Shown piece after piece: positions 43,425 through 55,498 of a stretch of 64,000 bases of DNA (the stretch's first letter is position 1; every line of letters starts with the position of its first letter). The position numbers and the translations under genes are program-made. Origin of the DNA: Allantophomopsis cytisporea. Taxonomy: Eukaryota; Ascomycota; Leotiomycetes; Phacidiales; Phacidiaceae. Where the stretch lies: assembly GCA_024752435.1 (NCBI GenBank), contig CP103020.1:1364001-1428000 (forward strand), given 5' to 3'. The notes under the pieces are model-generated. The model worked only from the letters and a program-made list of their open reading frames with translations, was not told the DNA's origin and made no database searches.

Positions 43425-46275
43425 TCATCCGGGTATATGTACCACGAAATTACCATCTTCATTATCCTCGTCCTCGTCGGAAATACCTTCCTCAAACTCG
43501 TCGTCTTCAGCGGTATCCTCGTCCTCATCGGAAATGCTTTCCTCAGAATCGTTGTCTTTGGTGCTATCTTCGTCCATATCGGAATTTTGGTCGCGGAGAG
43601 AGTCTTCGTCTTCCTCTGAGAAACAAAGTGTCCTACGATATCTATGAAAACAAGGCTCATGTTGATTGTAAAACTTACGATGAAACCACTTCTAGCGAGG
43701 CAAATATTTATAGTTACCGCGTAGCCAGTGCAGTTCCTTCTCACCGATACCTAAATCATTGAACAATGTCCCCCTTTGTCGGCGATCACACAAGGCTTCG
43801 AACCTTAGCTCAGATGTCGGAGGACTCGACGAACACTTGTGGCATTCTGGACAATTGAAACTACAGAACTCCTGCGAATCGACGCCGCACACTGTTAGAG
43901 CTCGATGCCACTCCTTTCCTCGATTGTAAATCCTAGAAATCTCATAAGGACTTTGGCCGTAATCATTGCGCGCATAGATATCTGCACCGGCAGCTATGAA
44001 GGCTGCAAGAAGTTCTAGTGGTGCTTGGACCGAGAGCGAACGCCTGTCATGAAGTCGTCCAAGCCGGGCCCATCTAGGAAAAGCGCTGGGTGCCCTTAGA
44101 CGCCGACATTTGAGGAGTGTGTGAAGTAACGTATCTCCAGTGTGTGGATCCTGATACTTGACATCTGCTCCTCGACTTAGAAGAAAAATTGCTTTGGGAA
44201 CGATGTCGATTGTATCTCTTGCATGATAACCACTATTCTCTGCCACCACATGAAGAAAGGACGTTTCCCATCCGTTATTCTTATATATGCTATTCGGATG
44301 GATAAATGGATCACCGTGGTCTATGATATACTGGAATGCAATCTAATAAGTTTAACATAAGAAGTCAATCTGGAAAGATGTTCTCACAGATTCTGAACCG
44401 TGACACATATAAATTGCGGCACTCACCCAGCCTCCATCAAATTGCTCTATTGAAAAGTCCGCACCGTAGAGAGTAAGTAAACTAACACTGCGAACCTTTC
44501 GGCCACGTAGCTCTAGCACCTCTGATATTTCAGCGTCGTTATACGGGAGCATGTTGAACACAGGGCTGCGTTATATTAGACTATAAATTGTTTGCTGAGG
44601 GCCGAGGATGAGAGTGGAAAGACTACTCACCTTAAAACCTCAAATCCATCCACCTCAATTGCCTTAGGGTCTGCGTTGTTGTCAAGGAGATACTTTATCA
44701 TTTCAGGTTGTGCTTCCGTAACAGCATACTAGTCCTAGGTTACTTGAAGCTTCATTTAGTAATGATAGGAACTTACATTGAGGAGAGATCTCCCTCTTTC
44801 GTCACGATCAGTCAGATTCGCGCTACGCAACTGAAGAGCCTCTCTTAATAGGCCGACATTGCCATCTGATACAATTTGAAACACTTTAGAGGTGCTTGAT
44901 ATCGTTGCTTGGAATGTCACTGTAGCTGGCAACATTGGATCGAATGAGAAGATAATGTGATTTGACAGTTTCTTAGTGGCACCTAGTCCAATTGCTAGTG
45001 TTGTAATGGTTCTGATATCAACCCCCTCAGCAAAAACTTCGTCAAAGGAATCCGAGTTGGAATCCGATTTGGGGACCGCTAGCACATCATGAAACCAAGC
45101 ATCTACCCGTGAGCCCGTGTCTGTTGTCCATGAGACTAATCTGTCGTTGAACCTCGAAATTAATGTATGGGATTGCTGCTCAGGAGACCAGGGTAGGAAC
45201 GAATCTGTGCCAGCCAGTTATTTCAGTTAGAAAAACAATTGATAATTATAGATGCACCTACGATCTGTATTCCGTCTCAACATGAGCCGCTGATTCATGT
45301 TTATGCTATTCCGGACTCTTACAATATCTTCAATTATGGTGGGAGAGGATTGGACATGTTTAAACCGCATCTCTGTGCCTGAAAATATATACGGTGAATC
45401 GGTCGCAGGCTTGGAGTTGAGAACTTTTTGGAGGTCATTAAAACAGCTCCTGCTGCCTCAGACTCTATGTCACTTTGCTTGATGTCAAAATACTTTGACA
45501 CCTTTTCTATAAGGTCGTTTACTTCGTCGTTTTGTCTTATAGAATGAATGTCTGCGAAGTTGTTCTTAAGTAGAGTGGATGATATTAAAGTTGGAGAACT
45601 AGGATTTGAGATACTCTGAATGCTCATATCACTTGAAAGTGCTTTTTGAATTAACAAGACGCTTGAACCGATCAACAATTTTTGGCATACACTTACACGG
45701 CGGAGGTTTTGTGAGATCGGACTGAATTCTTGACTCTTTAATCCACCGTAGCAATTCCTCTTGCGTTATCTGATGGCCTCGGAGCCGGACGCGACTGTAT
45801 TTCTTCAGCACCTTCCCTCGATACAGTATATGGCGAACAATGGCGCTTCGCTCAGGAGCCTCGGCCCTTCGTTGGATCCCCATGTCCCTGATCTTATGTT
45901 TGTACTGAATTTCACTAATCGAGGTCAGAATTGTAATAGTAGTGTTGCGTTGAAAAAGTATACTGTCCCGTAATTTTCATGCTACTCATCTGCTATGCAA
46001 TAGGGAATTGGTGAGTACTTACGTAGCTTTGAGATCATATTTCCTGTTGATAATCTCGCGCACATCTTTCAGTTGTTTTTCTTGGGTTACAAAAGTTCTC
46101 TTATACGTGGCTCAACATTTCTCCACCCATTGGCCATAATCTGAGCTTTCGGCGCGCGCTTCCGCTTTGAAGGCTGGGCAGCTAAAGTGACTTGACCGTT
46201 AGTTGTCACGTTTTGGTTACCCACGGTACTAGGTACAGCAGTGTTAACCGCTGGATGTGGCAAGTTGTGAGGCAT
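43425..46275 (-). CDS. Clr5-domain ankyrin-repeat protein, 5' part disrupted (possible pseudogene)
   Basis: An N-terminal Clr5 domain (KRKRAPKAQIMANGW, then VTQEKQLKDVREIINRKYDLKAT, YKHKIRDMGIQRR) precedes a long poorly conserved region and ankyrin-like repeats (YLLDNNADP, LLTLYGADFS, FLLSRGADVKYQDPHTGDTLLHTLL, AAFIAAGADIYARNDYGQSPYE). This plan is common in large ascomycete families of unknown function. The 3' exons are clean and phase-consistent: 45378-45262, 45204-44777, 44728-44631, 44565-44427, 44342-43718 and 43615-43425. The last encodes an Asp/Glu/Ser tail ending VHIPG. Further upstream, pieces near 45641-45400, 45890-45660 and 46275-46030 are recognisable, but the Clr5 domain breaks by one base in a T run at 46091-46094, and the joint before 45378 needs a weak donor. 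A possible true start (MADEAQHL, 46517) is separated by another shift and a stop. It may be a decaying gene, or the sequence may hold indel errors. Confidence 0.6.
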
Positions 46276-46517
46276 TTCAAAGCTCAGTGATGCAGGCCCA
46301 TCTAGTGTTGGAAAAGGAGTTGAGGAACCTCAAGGCATCTGGAGAACCGATAGCGGGTTGAAAGAATATTGAGGACAAGTGACCATGTTCAACCCTGTTC
46401 GTGACTGGTTATTGGTTGTAGAAGAACAATCCCCATAGAAACATCGACTTGATAATTCAACATAGGAAGAGCGGGACTGCCCAGTGATGTTGATAAATGT
46501 TGTGCCTCGTCAGCCAT

Positions 46518-47762
46518 GATAGAATCACAGAATGAGGCTGAGTCTACATAAATGCTTTGAAAAAAGTATTGCGAACAAAGACTGTAATCATATATCTGAA
46601 ATTTATATTGACTGAAATGCGATTGATGTCAGATAACTGCATTCGAAATGGTGTCGAGTATGTAGAAGAGAGGCAGGAGCTGGCAATTATATAGGCATTC
46701 CTTTTCGAAATAACTGCCTCATTTTCTGCTGCTAATGCGTGCGAATAGCTAGAGTATAGTAAGGTGAATTGCATATGCACATAATCTCAATGAAAAAGGT
46801 ATTATCAGATTATTGTGGTGTCACAATGCTTCTAGGGTATCTTGAGAGGCAGCCAACTATCAAACTTGCTACTCAGCCCGGTATGATCAATCCCGCACGG
46901 CTTGACGTCTCACGTACCCATGATACCCTTCGGTGGGCGCAGAAAAAAAAAAGGTATTATGCACGATTGTGCTATATACGGACTAGACTAATCAGCCATC
47001 TGCTGATGGCAGATCAATGATTGGCCGCCATGTCATCGAGTCGCAATCAATTCACAACCGGCTGCTGGTCCAACGAGTTTGACACTTTCCCTACTCCTCG
47101 TACATAATGTAGGAACGCTTTTGCCTCAACCATGGCAGACATAATCCAAGGCACCAGCATAATACCTGTTTTTTCTAATGAAACTTACGGGATTATTGTT
47201 TACGTAAACTGATAAGATTCGCTACACACGTTCGTTACTCCATAACAGCGTTTTTGATGATGATTCCAGGTTCTTATATATATAGCTCTAGTCGTACGAA
47301 GCGAGAATCTCAACTATTCTTTGAAGTAAGGAAGTAAGTAAATTGGACTGTAAATAATGGGACGTTCATAATCATTCAGGGAGACTCATTCACTGAAGTT
47401 CAAGGGGTTTGAGATGTTCCTGTGGCTGCAGATCACGTACTTATGAAGCGGATGTAGAGATCGCGATACTGAACATACACTCGCACCAACACAAGGAATA
47501 CATAAAACTTCTTGAGTCATGAGCGATGGTTGTTTACGCCAATCTCAATGATCTTGCAGAATGTGCACATACAAAAGCTCATCTTCCATACCCCAAATCC
47601 ATGAGTTGTCACAACCACATCAATAAGTCAAGCCGTGCTAGATTACCCCGATAATATGGAATTCTGATTCTCTATCTACTTTTTCCGTGAATTCTTTTTC
47701 CATCAAACACCCCTATCAGAATAGCCTGGTATGCAATTCATATTCATCATAAAACCAAGCAT
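46518..47762. other. Intergenic region upstream of the Clr5-ankyrin gene and downstream of SUP35
   Basis: About 1.2 kb, AT-rich, no coding frame with recognisable content. It includes an A-run near 46944-46953. Confidence 0.5.
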
Positions 47763-50046
47763 TTAAGCAGCAATAGGCTCGGTGATCAACTTAGTAATCT
47801 TACCAATGGCAATGGTTTGTCCCTAGAAACATATTAGTACAATGGCCACGGGGAATGAGAATAGAGGTCAAGAAACTTACCTGATCTCTGAGAGTGAAAC
47901 GTCCCAATTGTGGGTAATCCTCAAACTTCTCCACACAGACAGCGCCAGCACCACCGATGACCTCCAATCTAGCAATAACGCTTTCACCCTTCTTAGCGTG
48001 AGATGGTGGGAGCTTACTCTTTCGGTTGGTCTTTGGTTGAAGCTTGTGCAAGAGGGCAGCGAAAGTGACCTCCTCGATAGCAGAGTGAACATGCATAACA
48101 CAGTTGAAACCCGCAGTCAAAATGGACTTGAGGTCAAGGATACGGATCTGAGCCTCGAAAGCAGTCACACAGTGAACAAGACGCTTTGGAGAACAGAGAA
48201 CGAAACCTGGAAGAACATCTTCTTCTTCAATGCCACGAAGTCTGAGACGGACTTGGTCACCACATTGCACGGCGCTAACCTCTTCCTCAGTCTCTCCATA
48301 TGCAGCAGCAATCTCGACCTTCTCACGGTTGGGCATCATGATGAGAGACATGCCCTTCTTGGCGACACCAGCCTCGATCTTTCCTTCAACAATGGTTCCC
48401 ATATCACGATACTTGCCGTTGATTGGCATCATGAATGGTGCATTGACCTTGCGCTCGAGAGTAGTCATGTTATCAAGGTACTCAAGAAGAGATGGCCCAT
48501 CGTACCAGGGGCAAAGTCCTGGGGTGATTCGGTCCTTGATACCCTCAGTAGACTGAGCTGCGATTGGCATAAAGAAAACATCAGTCTTGAGGTTGTATCC
48601 GGTACCCTTCAAGAAGCTGCCAAGCTTGGTGGTACACTCGAGATAACGTTCGTGCGACCACTCTACGGTTGGGTCATCCATCTTGTTAATAACAACGATG
48701 AGCTTGTTGACACCCTGAGTCTTAGCCAACATGGCGTGCTCTCGGGTCTGTCCTCCCTTCTCGAAACCAGTCTCATACTCTCCCTTTCTTGCAGAGATGA
48801 CCAAAATTCCGACATCGGCTTGAGAAGCACCGCCGATCATACTTGGAACATAGGTCTTGTGACCTGGTGCATCCAAAATAGAGTATCTTCGAGCCTCAGT
48901 CTCGAAATGGGCACGTCCAACCTCGACAGTCTTTCCCTTGGATCGCTCCTCCTTGGTCAAATCCAAAGCCCAAGAGAGGTACCATGTCTCACGACCGAGA
49001 GCCTTGGCCTCCTCCTTATTCTTTTGCATGGTTCGCTCATCCACCATACCAGTAGCGTACAAGATACTTCCTCCCAATGTCGACTTACCAGCATCGACGT
49101 GACCAATGAAAATAACGTTTAAGTGCTCCTTTCCGTAGATTTCCTGCAAAGTAGCATCATCGACATCGGCAGATTCAATCTCCTTTTGAACGGCATCAGC
49201 CTCACGAGCCACCTTCTCGGCCTTTGCTGCTGCGCGTGTTGGACTCGATCGTCCAGACGATGGGGTTGGTGATGTCTTTCCACTTGCAAGTGGCTCCTTG
49301 GTCTTCTCGATAGCCTTTGCCGCAGTGACCTTGGCTCCAGCCTCTGGCTCCTCCTTCTTCGCCTCCTTCTTTGCCTCCTCCTTCTTTGCCTCAGCCTTTG
49401 GAGCTGCGGTGCCACCAATTGACAAGACCTTGGCCTTTGGTTTTGGGGCGTCACCACCGATGCTGAGAACCTTTGGTGCTCCATCCTTGACGACGATTGG
49501 CTTGTTGAGGTCGGAAGCGCCCTCTGCTGGTCTCTTTACAATGGTAGGAGTTTGACGCGGGGCTTGCGATTGTGCTGCAGCCGCCTGTGGCTGTTGTGCG
49601 TATCCTGGGTATTGTTGTCCTATTTGAGGTCAGTACACTGCGCTCTTGCCCACATTTTCAAACAGGTCACTAAAGTGAGCTGGATGAAGATACGAACCAT
49701 AAGTCTGATTGTAACCACCTTGACCATAACCTGCGCCATAGCCTTGCTGGCCGTATTGACCATATCCTGCCTGAGCACCTCCGTACTGTGGGTAACCACC
49801 GCCGTAGCCACCCTGCTGGTAGCCTCCATATTGCTGGAACTGGTTTTGATCATATCCACCGTATGGCTGGAAAGATTGTCCAGGCTGGAAAGACGCGGCA
49901 CCCGGCTGGAAAGAATTGGCGCCCGGGCGGAAGCTGCCCTGTGGCTGTTGTGGTGCGCCTCCGTTGAGGTTCATCTGCTGCGTTTGCCGCGAGAGGTTAT
50001 CCTCCTGCGCAGCTGGATCATCTTCCCATGAGTTGAGGTCCGACAT
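47763..50046 (-). CDS. SUP35: Translation termination factor eRF3 (Sup35) with prion-like N domain
   Basis: GTPase that works with eRF1 to release peptides at stop codons. Three exons (50046-49698, 49619-47881, 47822-47763; introns 78 and 58 nt), 715 aa. N domain: residues 1-60 Gln/Asn/Pro-rich with SFQPG repeats, then about 62-117 a Tyr/Gly/Gln oligopeptide array (QGGYGGGYPQYGG and similar), the composition of the yeast prion domain. M domain: Lys/Glu-rich, with two copies of a KVLSIGG motif that binds poly(A)-binding protein in other eRF3s. The EF-Tu-like GTPase has G1 GHVDAGKS at 289-296, DAPGH at 366-370 and NKMD at 428-431, followed by two beta-barrel domains. The last exon encodes only 19 residues (GQTIAIGKITKLITEPIAA). 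Intron 1 uses the donor GTTCGT and sits exactly at the end of the prion-like array. Confidence 0.96.
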
Positions 50047-50755
50047 ATTTGCGATGTGTGTTGGTTGCGTGGTGCGGATTGAATATGGAAGCAAAGAAGT
50101 GGTGGGGTTTCGCTGCGGCTCTTAAACTTCGAGTAATTTAGGGTAGAAAACCGCGGGGTCCAGATAAATACGGTTTGTGACTCGTAGTGACTCAGAATGA
50201 CTTCAATTGCACCGGAAGGGCTGAGTTTAAAGATGCTGAATTACGCAAAGGATGTTGGGATGTTGGTCAGGATGAGTACGATTGTATGTATGGGACACTT
50301 GATCTTTGGCATATTGTTTTTTCCTTGAGTAAATATGTAATTTCTCACAGCCACTATGATGGCATAACAAGATGCATTGGGCTGAAAGACGGTGGAGAAA
50401 TGAATGGGAAGTCGGACCTTAAGGTACTGATTTTTGAGCGCCAGGCATTGACAGCCATTTGATGCCCAATGGAATGTCTCTGTGGTGGTTATGTCAGCAG
50501 ACTGCAGGGGCTTCCCACGTCTTGGTTCTGCCCGTCCATGCACCGCGTCAAGCTGCCACTGTAGGCGAATAATGATGCAGGCAAACACACAACACTAGAG
50601 TGACAGCAACAACATTCTACATATTCTTCCATAACAACATCTTATTTTATTCTAAATACAGCTTCGTCATACGAGAAGAGTCGACCATCTATCCTTGTGT
50701 TGTGTTTAGATCCCCTTTTTCCTGCGTGACTGGTCGTCTTTCAAGCTCTTCAAAG
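50047..50755. promoter_or_regulatory. 709-bp divergent region (SUP35 / YRB30-like gene)
   Basis: Holds the promoters of two divergent genes. No coding frame or specific site recognised. Confidence 0.45.
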
Positions 50756-53306
50756 ATGGATATCTTCCTTGGAAAGGTAAAGAATATCGTCACCTGTTCT
50801 ACAGCACAAGAGAAACTGACGCTCTTACACAAAGATCACCCAACATGCCATGAACTATGCTATTAGGTAGGTCAGGATCTCTAGCTCAGTTCTTACATAG
50901 GAACTTATGTGTCTCCAGATCTGGCATTGCCATCACCAGCACCTATGCCATGAGACAATGCTCCCGTTTGCTCAAGGTTAGATGGTCCCCCGTTCTTACA
51001 TGAAAATGATATTGTATTAATGCCCGCAGACCGTGGACAACAGCAAAGAATATGAAGAATTGCATACTCTCCAAGAACGTTTGAATAGCAAGATACAAGT
51101 ATGCTCTCCTTTCTTCCAATTTCCATTTCATTCTTTATTTTCATCCTCTGTTATTATTCGTTTTTCTGATCGGTATTTGAAAACAGATCATCTCTCCCGC
51201 AATTGATATGATTGAGTTAATGTAAGGGTTTTTTCCTTCTTTCAAATATCTTGTTTTGATTCTGACAATTGCAGCTCGGCTAGAGGTAACACTTCTCTTG
51301 AATCCGCAGTCAGTTTAACCAAAGTTCTTCGTCGTGAAATTCAAGCTCTTGGTGTTCGCATTGAAAAAGCTGCTGGTGCCGAAGAAGCCTCTCGGCGCAA
51401 CAATACCAGGGCGATGACAAAGGTCGAACATGATGCAGAGCTGCGCTTTATTGTTCATGATATCAAGAAGCTTTTACTGCGGATAGAGGATGCCGTCCCT
51501 CTCATAAATCTTGCCATTACTACTTCAGGGGCTCGACTCTCTACAACATTACCAGCAACTGTATCTCCATCACGTTTGCTCCAAGCGAGTACACTTCTCA
51601 CGGCTGGCGATACCGTATATGCTATGGATCCAAGTCAACCCGCATATGTTGGGCCAACTTTCAAGCTGTCACTGTATATGCTCTTTGCAGGTCATAAGAG
51701 GAAATCTGGAGATGAAGGTCATCTGAGAAATACCACTTGGAAGGAGGTCATGCATAAAGCGGAAGTGCGTCTTATTAGAGTCCCATTACGGGAGGCATAT
51801 GGTCTCACTGGAGGCTCTGGGCAGGCCAATCAAGGTTCACCACTCGTGAAGTCAATCGAGGGAGGTGCCTCAACAATGTTGGCTGATGAGGGAGGTGCTG
51901 CCGAGTACGCCTATCAGTTAGAGATGATCGAAGATCTTGATGATGATAGAGTGCATGAATTTGAACCCAACGAGCCCCAACCAGGACCTTACAAAGGCGT
52001 CAAGCGTGCTGGAATTCGCGAACACATTCCAATTTACGAAATCTCCAAAATATTTTACGCTGACACTGGAAAAATCCTCAATATCGGAAGCGACAACGAA
52101 ACCAACAATCCTATCCTCTTGCTCAAACGCGATCCAAATGCAGAGCCGCCACGACGTATGATGGAGCTCAGTGATTACGGTGCCGAATGGTATGAGGACG
52201 AACAGGGAGAACCATCCGATGAGTCTGTTGAAGAGATTTCTGTGGCAAGTCATGCCGATGTTGATGACGATGAAGAAGCACAATTTGACATTGATGACCA
52301 GCTTCGAAGAGAGAGCTCTGTGCATCTTGATGGAACACATGAGTCATCGGTCCACACAGAACTGCATGGTGCTTGGAGCTTGCCTGCGAATTTAGACCCT
52401 GAGTGGATGGCCTTCGAGGTCTTCACCGAAGAAGACGATGATAGCGAAGACGAGGACCAGGATGTAACTCGAGATTCTGGCTATGTCTCAGGTCCTCCTA
52501 CCTCGAACGTTGAGCAAGATTCTCAATCAGGACTTGCTTCTGACCTTGACAATCTACGGATCAACTCACCTGCTCCTAGTAACAATTCGTCTACGACTCA
52601 GCGTCTCCTGGGAGATGGGACACCTCAACCGGCCTACAATGCAACCAGGGCATCTCAACAAGGCCCAATTACTACCTCATTGTCTCTCCTTGAGATGTTA
52701 ATCCGCCTTACGGCTCTCCAGCAGTTTGAGCAAAGTTCCCACCTCTCCATCCGGGACGAACTCCTTAGTTTCTTCTTGGAAGATTCTTCCACGACCGGTG
52801 CCGGTGGCAATGGCGAGCAACGGCGCCGCACGCGTGCCGAAGCCCGCAGCAAAGTCGGGTTTGATCCTTATGATGAGAGTCCTATCAAGCGACACGGCGA
52901 AGACTACCAGCGTGGTGGGATAGACGACACTCGAACCCGTACATACTCTCGTGGCGGCACGCCATATGATGACTATGAATCTCGAGATGATTACTCCCGC
53001 GATCGCTACTCTCAGGAGCCCTATAGCGATCCTTATCAGCGTGATCTATATTCACCCCGCACGCCGAATTATGCGCGCAGCGCTACGCCTCAACAAACTC
53101 TGGAGCCGTGGGTTAGGGATTCGTTGTCCCCGAGACCGAGGTCGCCAGCTAGTCCTTATAGACCTAGGAGGCAGGCCAGACCTCTGGATAGAGTTCATGC
53201 AGATAGAAGTCAAACTAAGCTACAGAGTCCGTTGGCGAAGGGGAGGAGTGTTGAATCAGACGGGGATCGGGAAAACGGTACTTCTGTGCCTTCTACGGGT
53301 GGGTAG
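50756..53306 (+). CDS. RanGTP-binding protein, Yrb30-like
   Basis: Fungal-specific family whose yeast member Yrb30 binds RanGTP and is exported by Crm1. Six exons: 50756-50776, 50835-50866, 50919-50976, 51030-51098, 51187-51221 and 51275-53306, all phases agreeing, 748 aa. The first five exons are tiny and restore a conserved N-terminus that no single frame shows: MDIFLGK, ITQHAMNYAIRSGIAITS, YAMRQCSRLLK, KEYEELHTLQERLNSKIQ, IISPAIDMIELISARGNTSLES. The middle part (about 85-300) is the conserved globular region. The C-terminal half is disordered: an acidic stretch (EEDDDSEDEDQD), a helix LLEMLIRLTALQQFEQ near 510, then Arg/Asp/Tyr/Ser-rich repeats (RDDYSRDRYSQEPY). The exact family boundary is from memory; the role in nuclear transport is inferred from it. 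Confidence 0.85.
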
Positions 53307-55498
53307 GGGATGCAAGTGTATTTGAATGTCTGGCCTGTGTTAATAGATTACGATACCCAATTCAGTAGAAGGTTTATGATTGCTGAAGTGATTCCATTTG
53401 GGCTGAATTCTTGATTATGGTGTCTAGATGGGGCATGGTAGGATGCAGTGATCGATGAGCTTATAAGCTCGAGTATTAGCCATAAATACAAATACAGTTG
53501 TCAGTCTGTGTTGGCAACTGGGCTGCATGATACCCCCTAACCCCCGGATTCAGTACTGTGGACGGGTACGTATTTCACAACATTGTACTGTAAACATCCA
53601 CACTTTAATATTATAGCGGTTGTCAGATACTGTAAGTTATCGAGACTCACATCTTAAAAATAGTATATTAGTTTAATATTCTGAATAATTTTAGTAGTCC
53701 ATTAAATAAGATAGCAATTCAGAAGCACCTTACGCATTCCTGGATACTATTTGTCAATTAGGCTAGCCTGTCTGCCTATCAATAATATATTATTGAAGAG
53801 ACGTCTGCAACAGGCATATGTATGCGGACTTTTTTGGGACAGTCACTATGGTACCTAGGTTGTGTAAGGGCTAGGGTCACATGTTCAGGTTCGAACGTAT
53901 CTGGCGGAAGACTGCGATATTCCTACATTACTAGGTACATAGCTCCTCTCACTTTCTTTTCTTCTTATTCTTACGTAGAAGCTCTTCATGAAATCATGTA
54001 CCAAACTCCTAATTAATCATCTCCTCACAGTACTTTTTGCTTCTCAAGACCACGATTTAAAAACCGAGTGTGCTCCTCCTAAACTCATGATTTTCCAAAG
54101 CTAAAAAGAACAGTATCCATTGTTACGAACCTATCGCCACTTCTTAAAACGGAGAAGATCCAGATAGTCTTCCGTCAGTAACACTCTGGCGCGACGAGAA
54201 CCCCACAAGTGAGAGCTCAAGATATTGCCTTGTGCCGCGGGTTGGAAGGGTTTAGTCTTGTAGTTATACAAGTTCATGTTCGTTGTTGACTACTATGTGG
54301 CTGCTTAGATGATTAGCCTCGCCTAACATTGGTCGCTCTTGCTTTCAACGTATAGAGTCACTTCCACAAGACAAACAATAACAGACAAGAACGTTCTCTA
54401 CTTTACCAAAGATGACGATTTATGTGTGTATTAGTGATCGTTTGAAACACTCGAACCCCACGAATAACACAGCGTCGTCGATTAATACGAATCTAGAAAA
54501 TACCATGGCGTTGTCGTGACCGTGGAGCTGTGGAGGGTTATTGGACTACGAAGAGCTGCTCACTCACGAAGAAATTATCATAACAGAACAAGAGAAAGTT
54601 CTTCATTGCAATTGTTACATCGTGGTGTTTACGCTAATGTAGAAATAGAGGTCAAAAGTTTTATGAAGCATAGGAACTGTTCATGTCAGCCCCGACCTGT
54701 TGAAATGTAAATAGTTATGATAATAGACTAGTATTTGGTATCACAAATCTATACATACACAGCCCCAATCATCGCCGATGCACAAACCCCCAACCAGAAC
54801 CAAGCAAGCATCACATCAACAGCACGAAAAAAAAGCAACAAACCGAATCCTCCAATCACAACAATCACATACCTCCAAGCCAATAAAGCAGCCATGAATC
54901 GCCAAAAGGGTGAATGAAGACAGGGAATGTGAGGGGAAAATTCTGTAGAGGTACAAAGCAAGTACGGCTAGAGAGAAGAGAAAGCGAAGCAGAAACACAT
55001 AGACGGAGAAAATGGTAGAATGAGAAAAGCGCAAAAAAACTCCGTAGAATGCGTATATCATTGATCCAACCCCATCGCTCATGCAAGTCTTAATAGTAGT
55101 AAGTAGTAGTAGTAGTAGTAGTAGTAGTAAATAATGGGAGAGAATAGATGGCGTGGCGGACGGGTGTCTCATATGCAGATGCCAGGGAAGTAAAAAGGTG
55201 AAGGTTAACAGCGGTTCAGGAGAAGATGGAAGGCCTTTTCTTTGCAAATAGAACCTTGGAAAAGTGAGTCTAAGCGACGATTCCACTGTAGGAAAGAAAC
55301 GCCTTAGCCAGTCTCATGAAAAATCTTTGATGCAGAGAAGTAGGTCCACTTAGGTCATCCATCCCTTAGAAAGGCTAGGAGAACTGAAAAAAGACCCTCT
55401 GCATCGCCTCGATGTGATCCTTTCATATCATATTCACATGACCATCGCCAGACGCCAAGAATTTCGTAAATGGGAGGCTGAAAAAGACAGACGGAAGC
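53307..55498. other. 2.2-kb gene-free stretch between YRB30-like and YANK kinase genes
   Basis: No supported gene. An AT-rich block lies at about 53580-53800, with short low-complexity frames beyond. An (AGT)n microsatellite sits at 55102-55128. The right end is the kinase 3' flank. Confidence 0.5.
55102..55128. repeat. (AGT)n trinucleotide microsatellite
   Basis: About nine uninterrupted AGT/TAG copies in intergenic DNA downstream of the kinase gene. Confidence 0.9.

Noticed and set aside
43239..43762. Hydrophobic plus-strand frames (Val/Leu-rich) suggesting a membrane protein
   Set aside because: They are the complement of the acidic tail exon of the minus-strand ankyrin gene, which is spliced in phase.
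47842..49122. Long open frame antisense to SUP35
   Set aside because: Shadow frame of a highly biased coding sequence; no family resemblance.
53888..53920. GGTTCGAA match resembling a tRNA B box
   Set aside because: No matching A box, acceptor stem or terminator around it.
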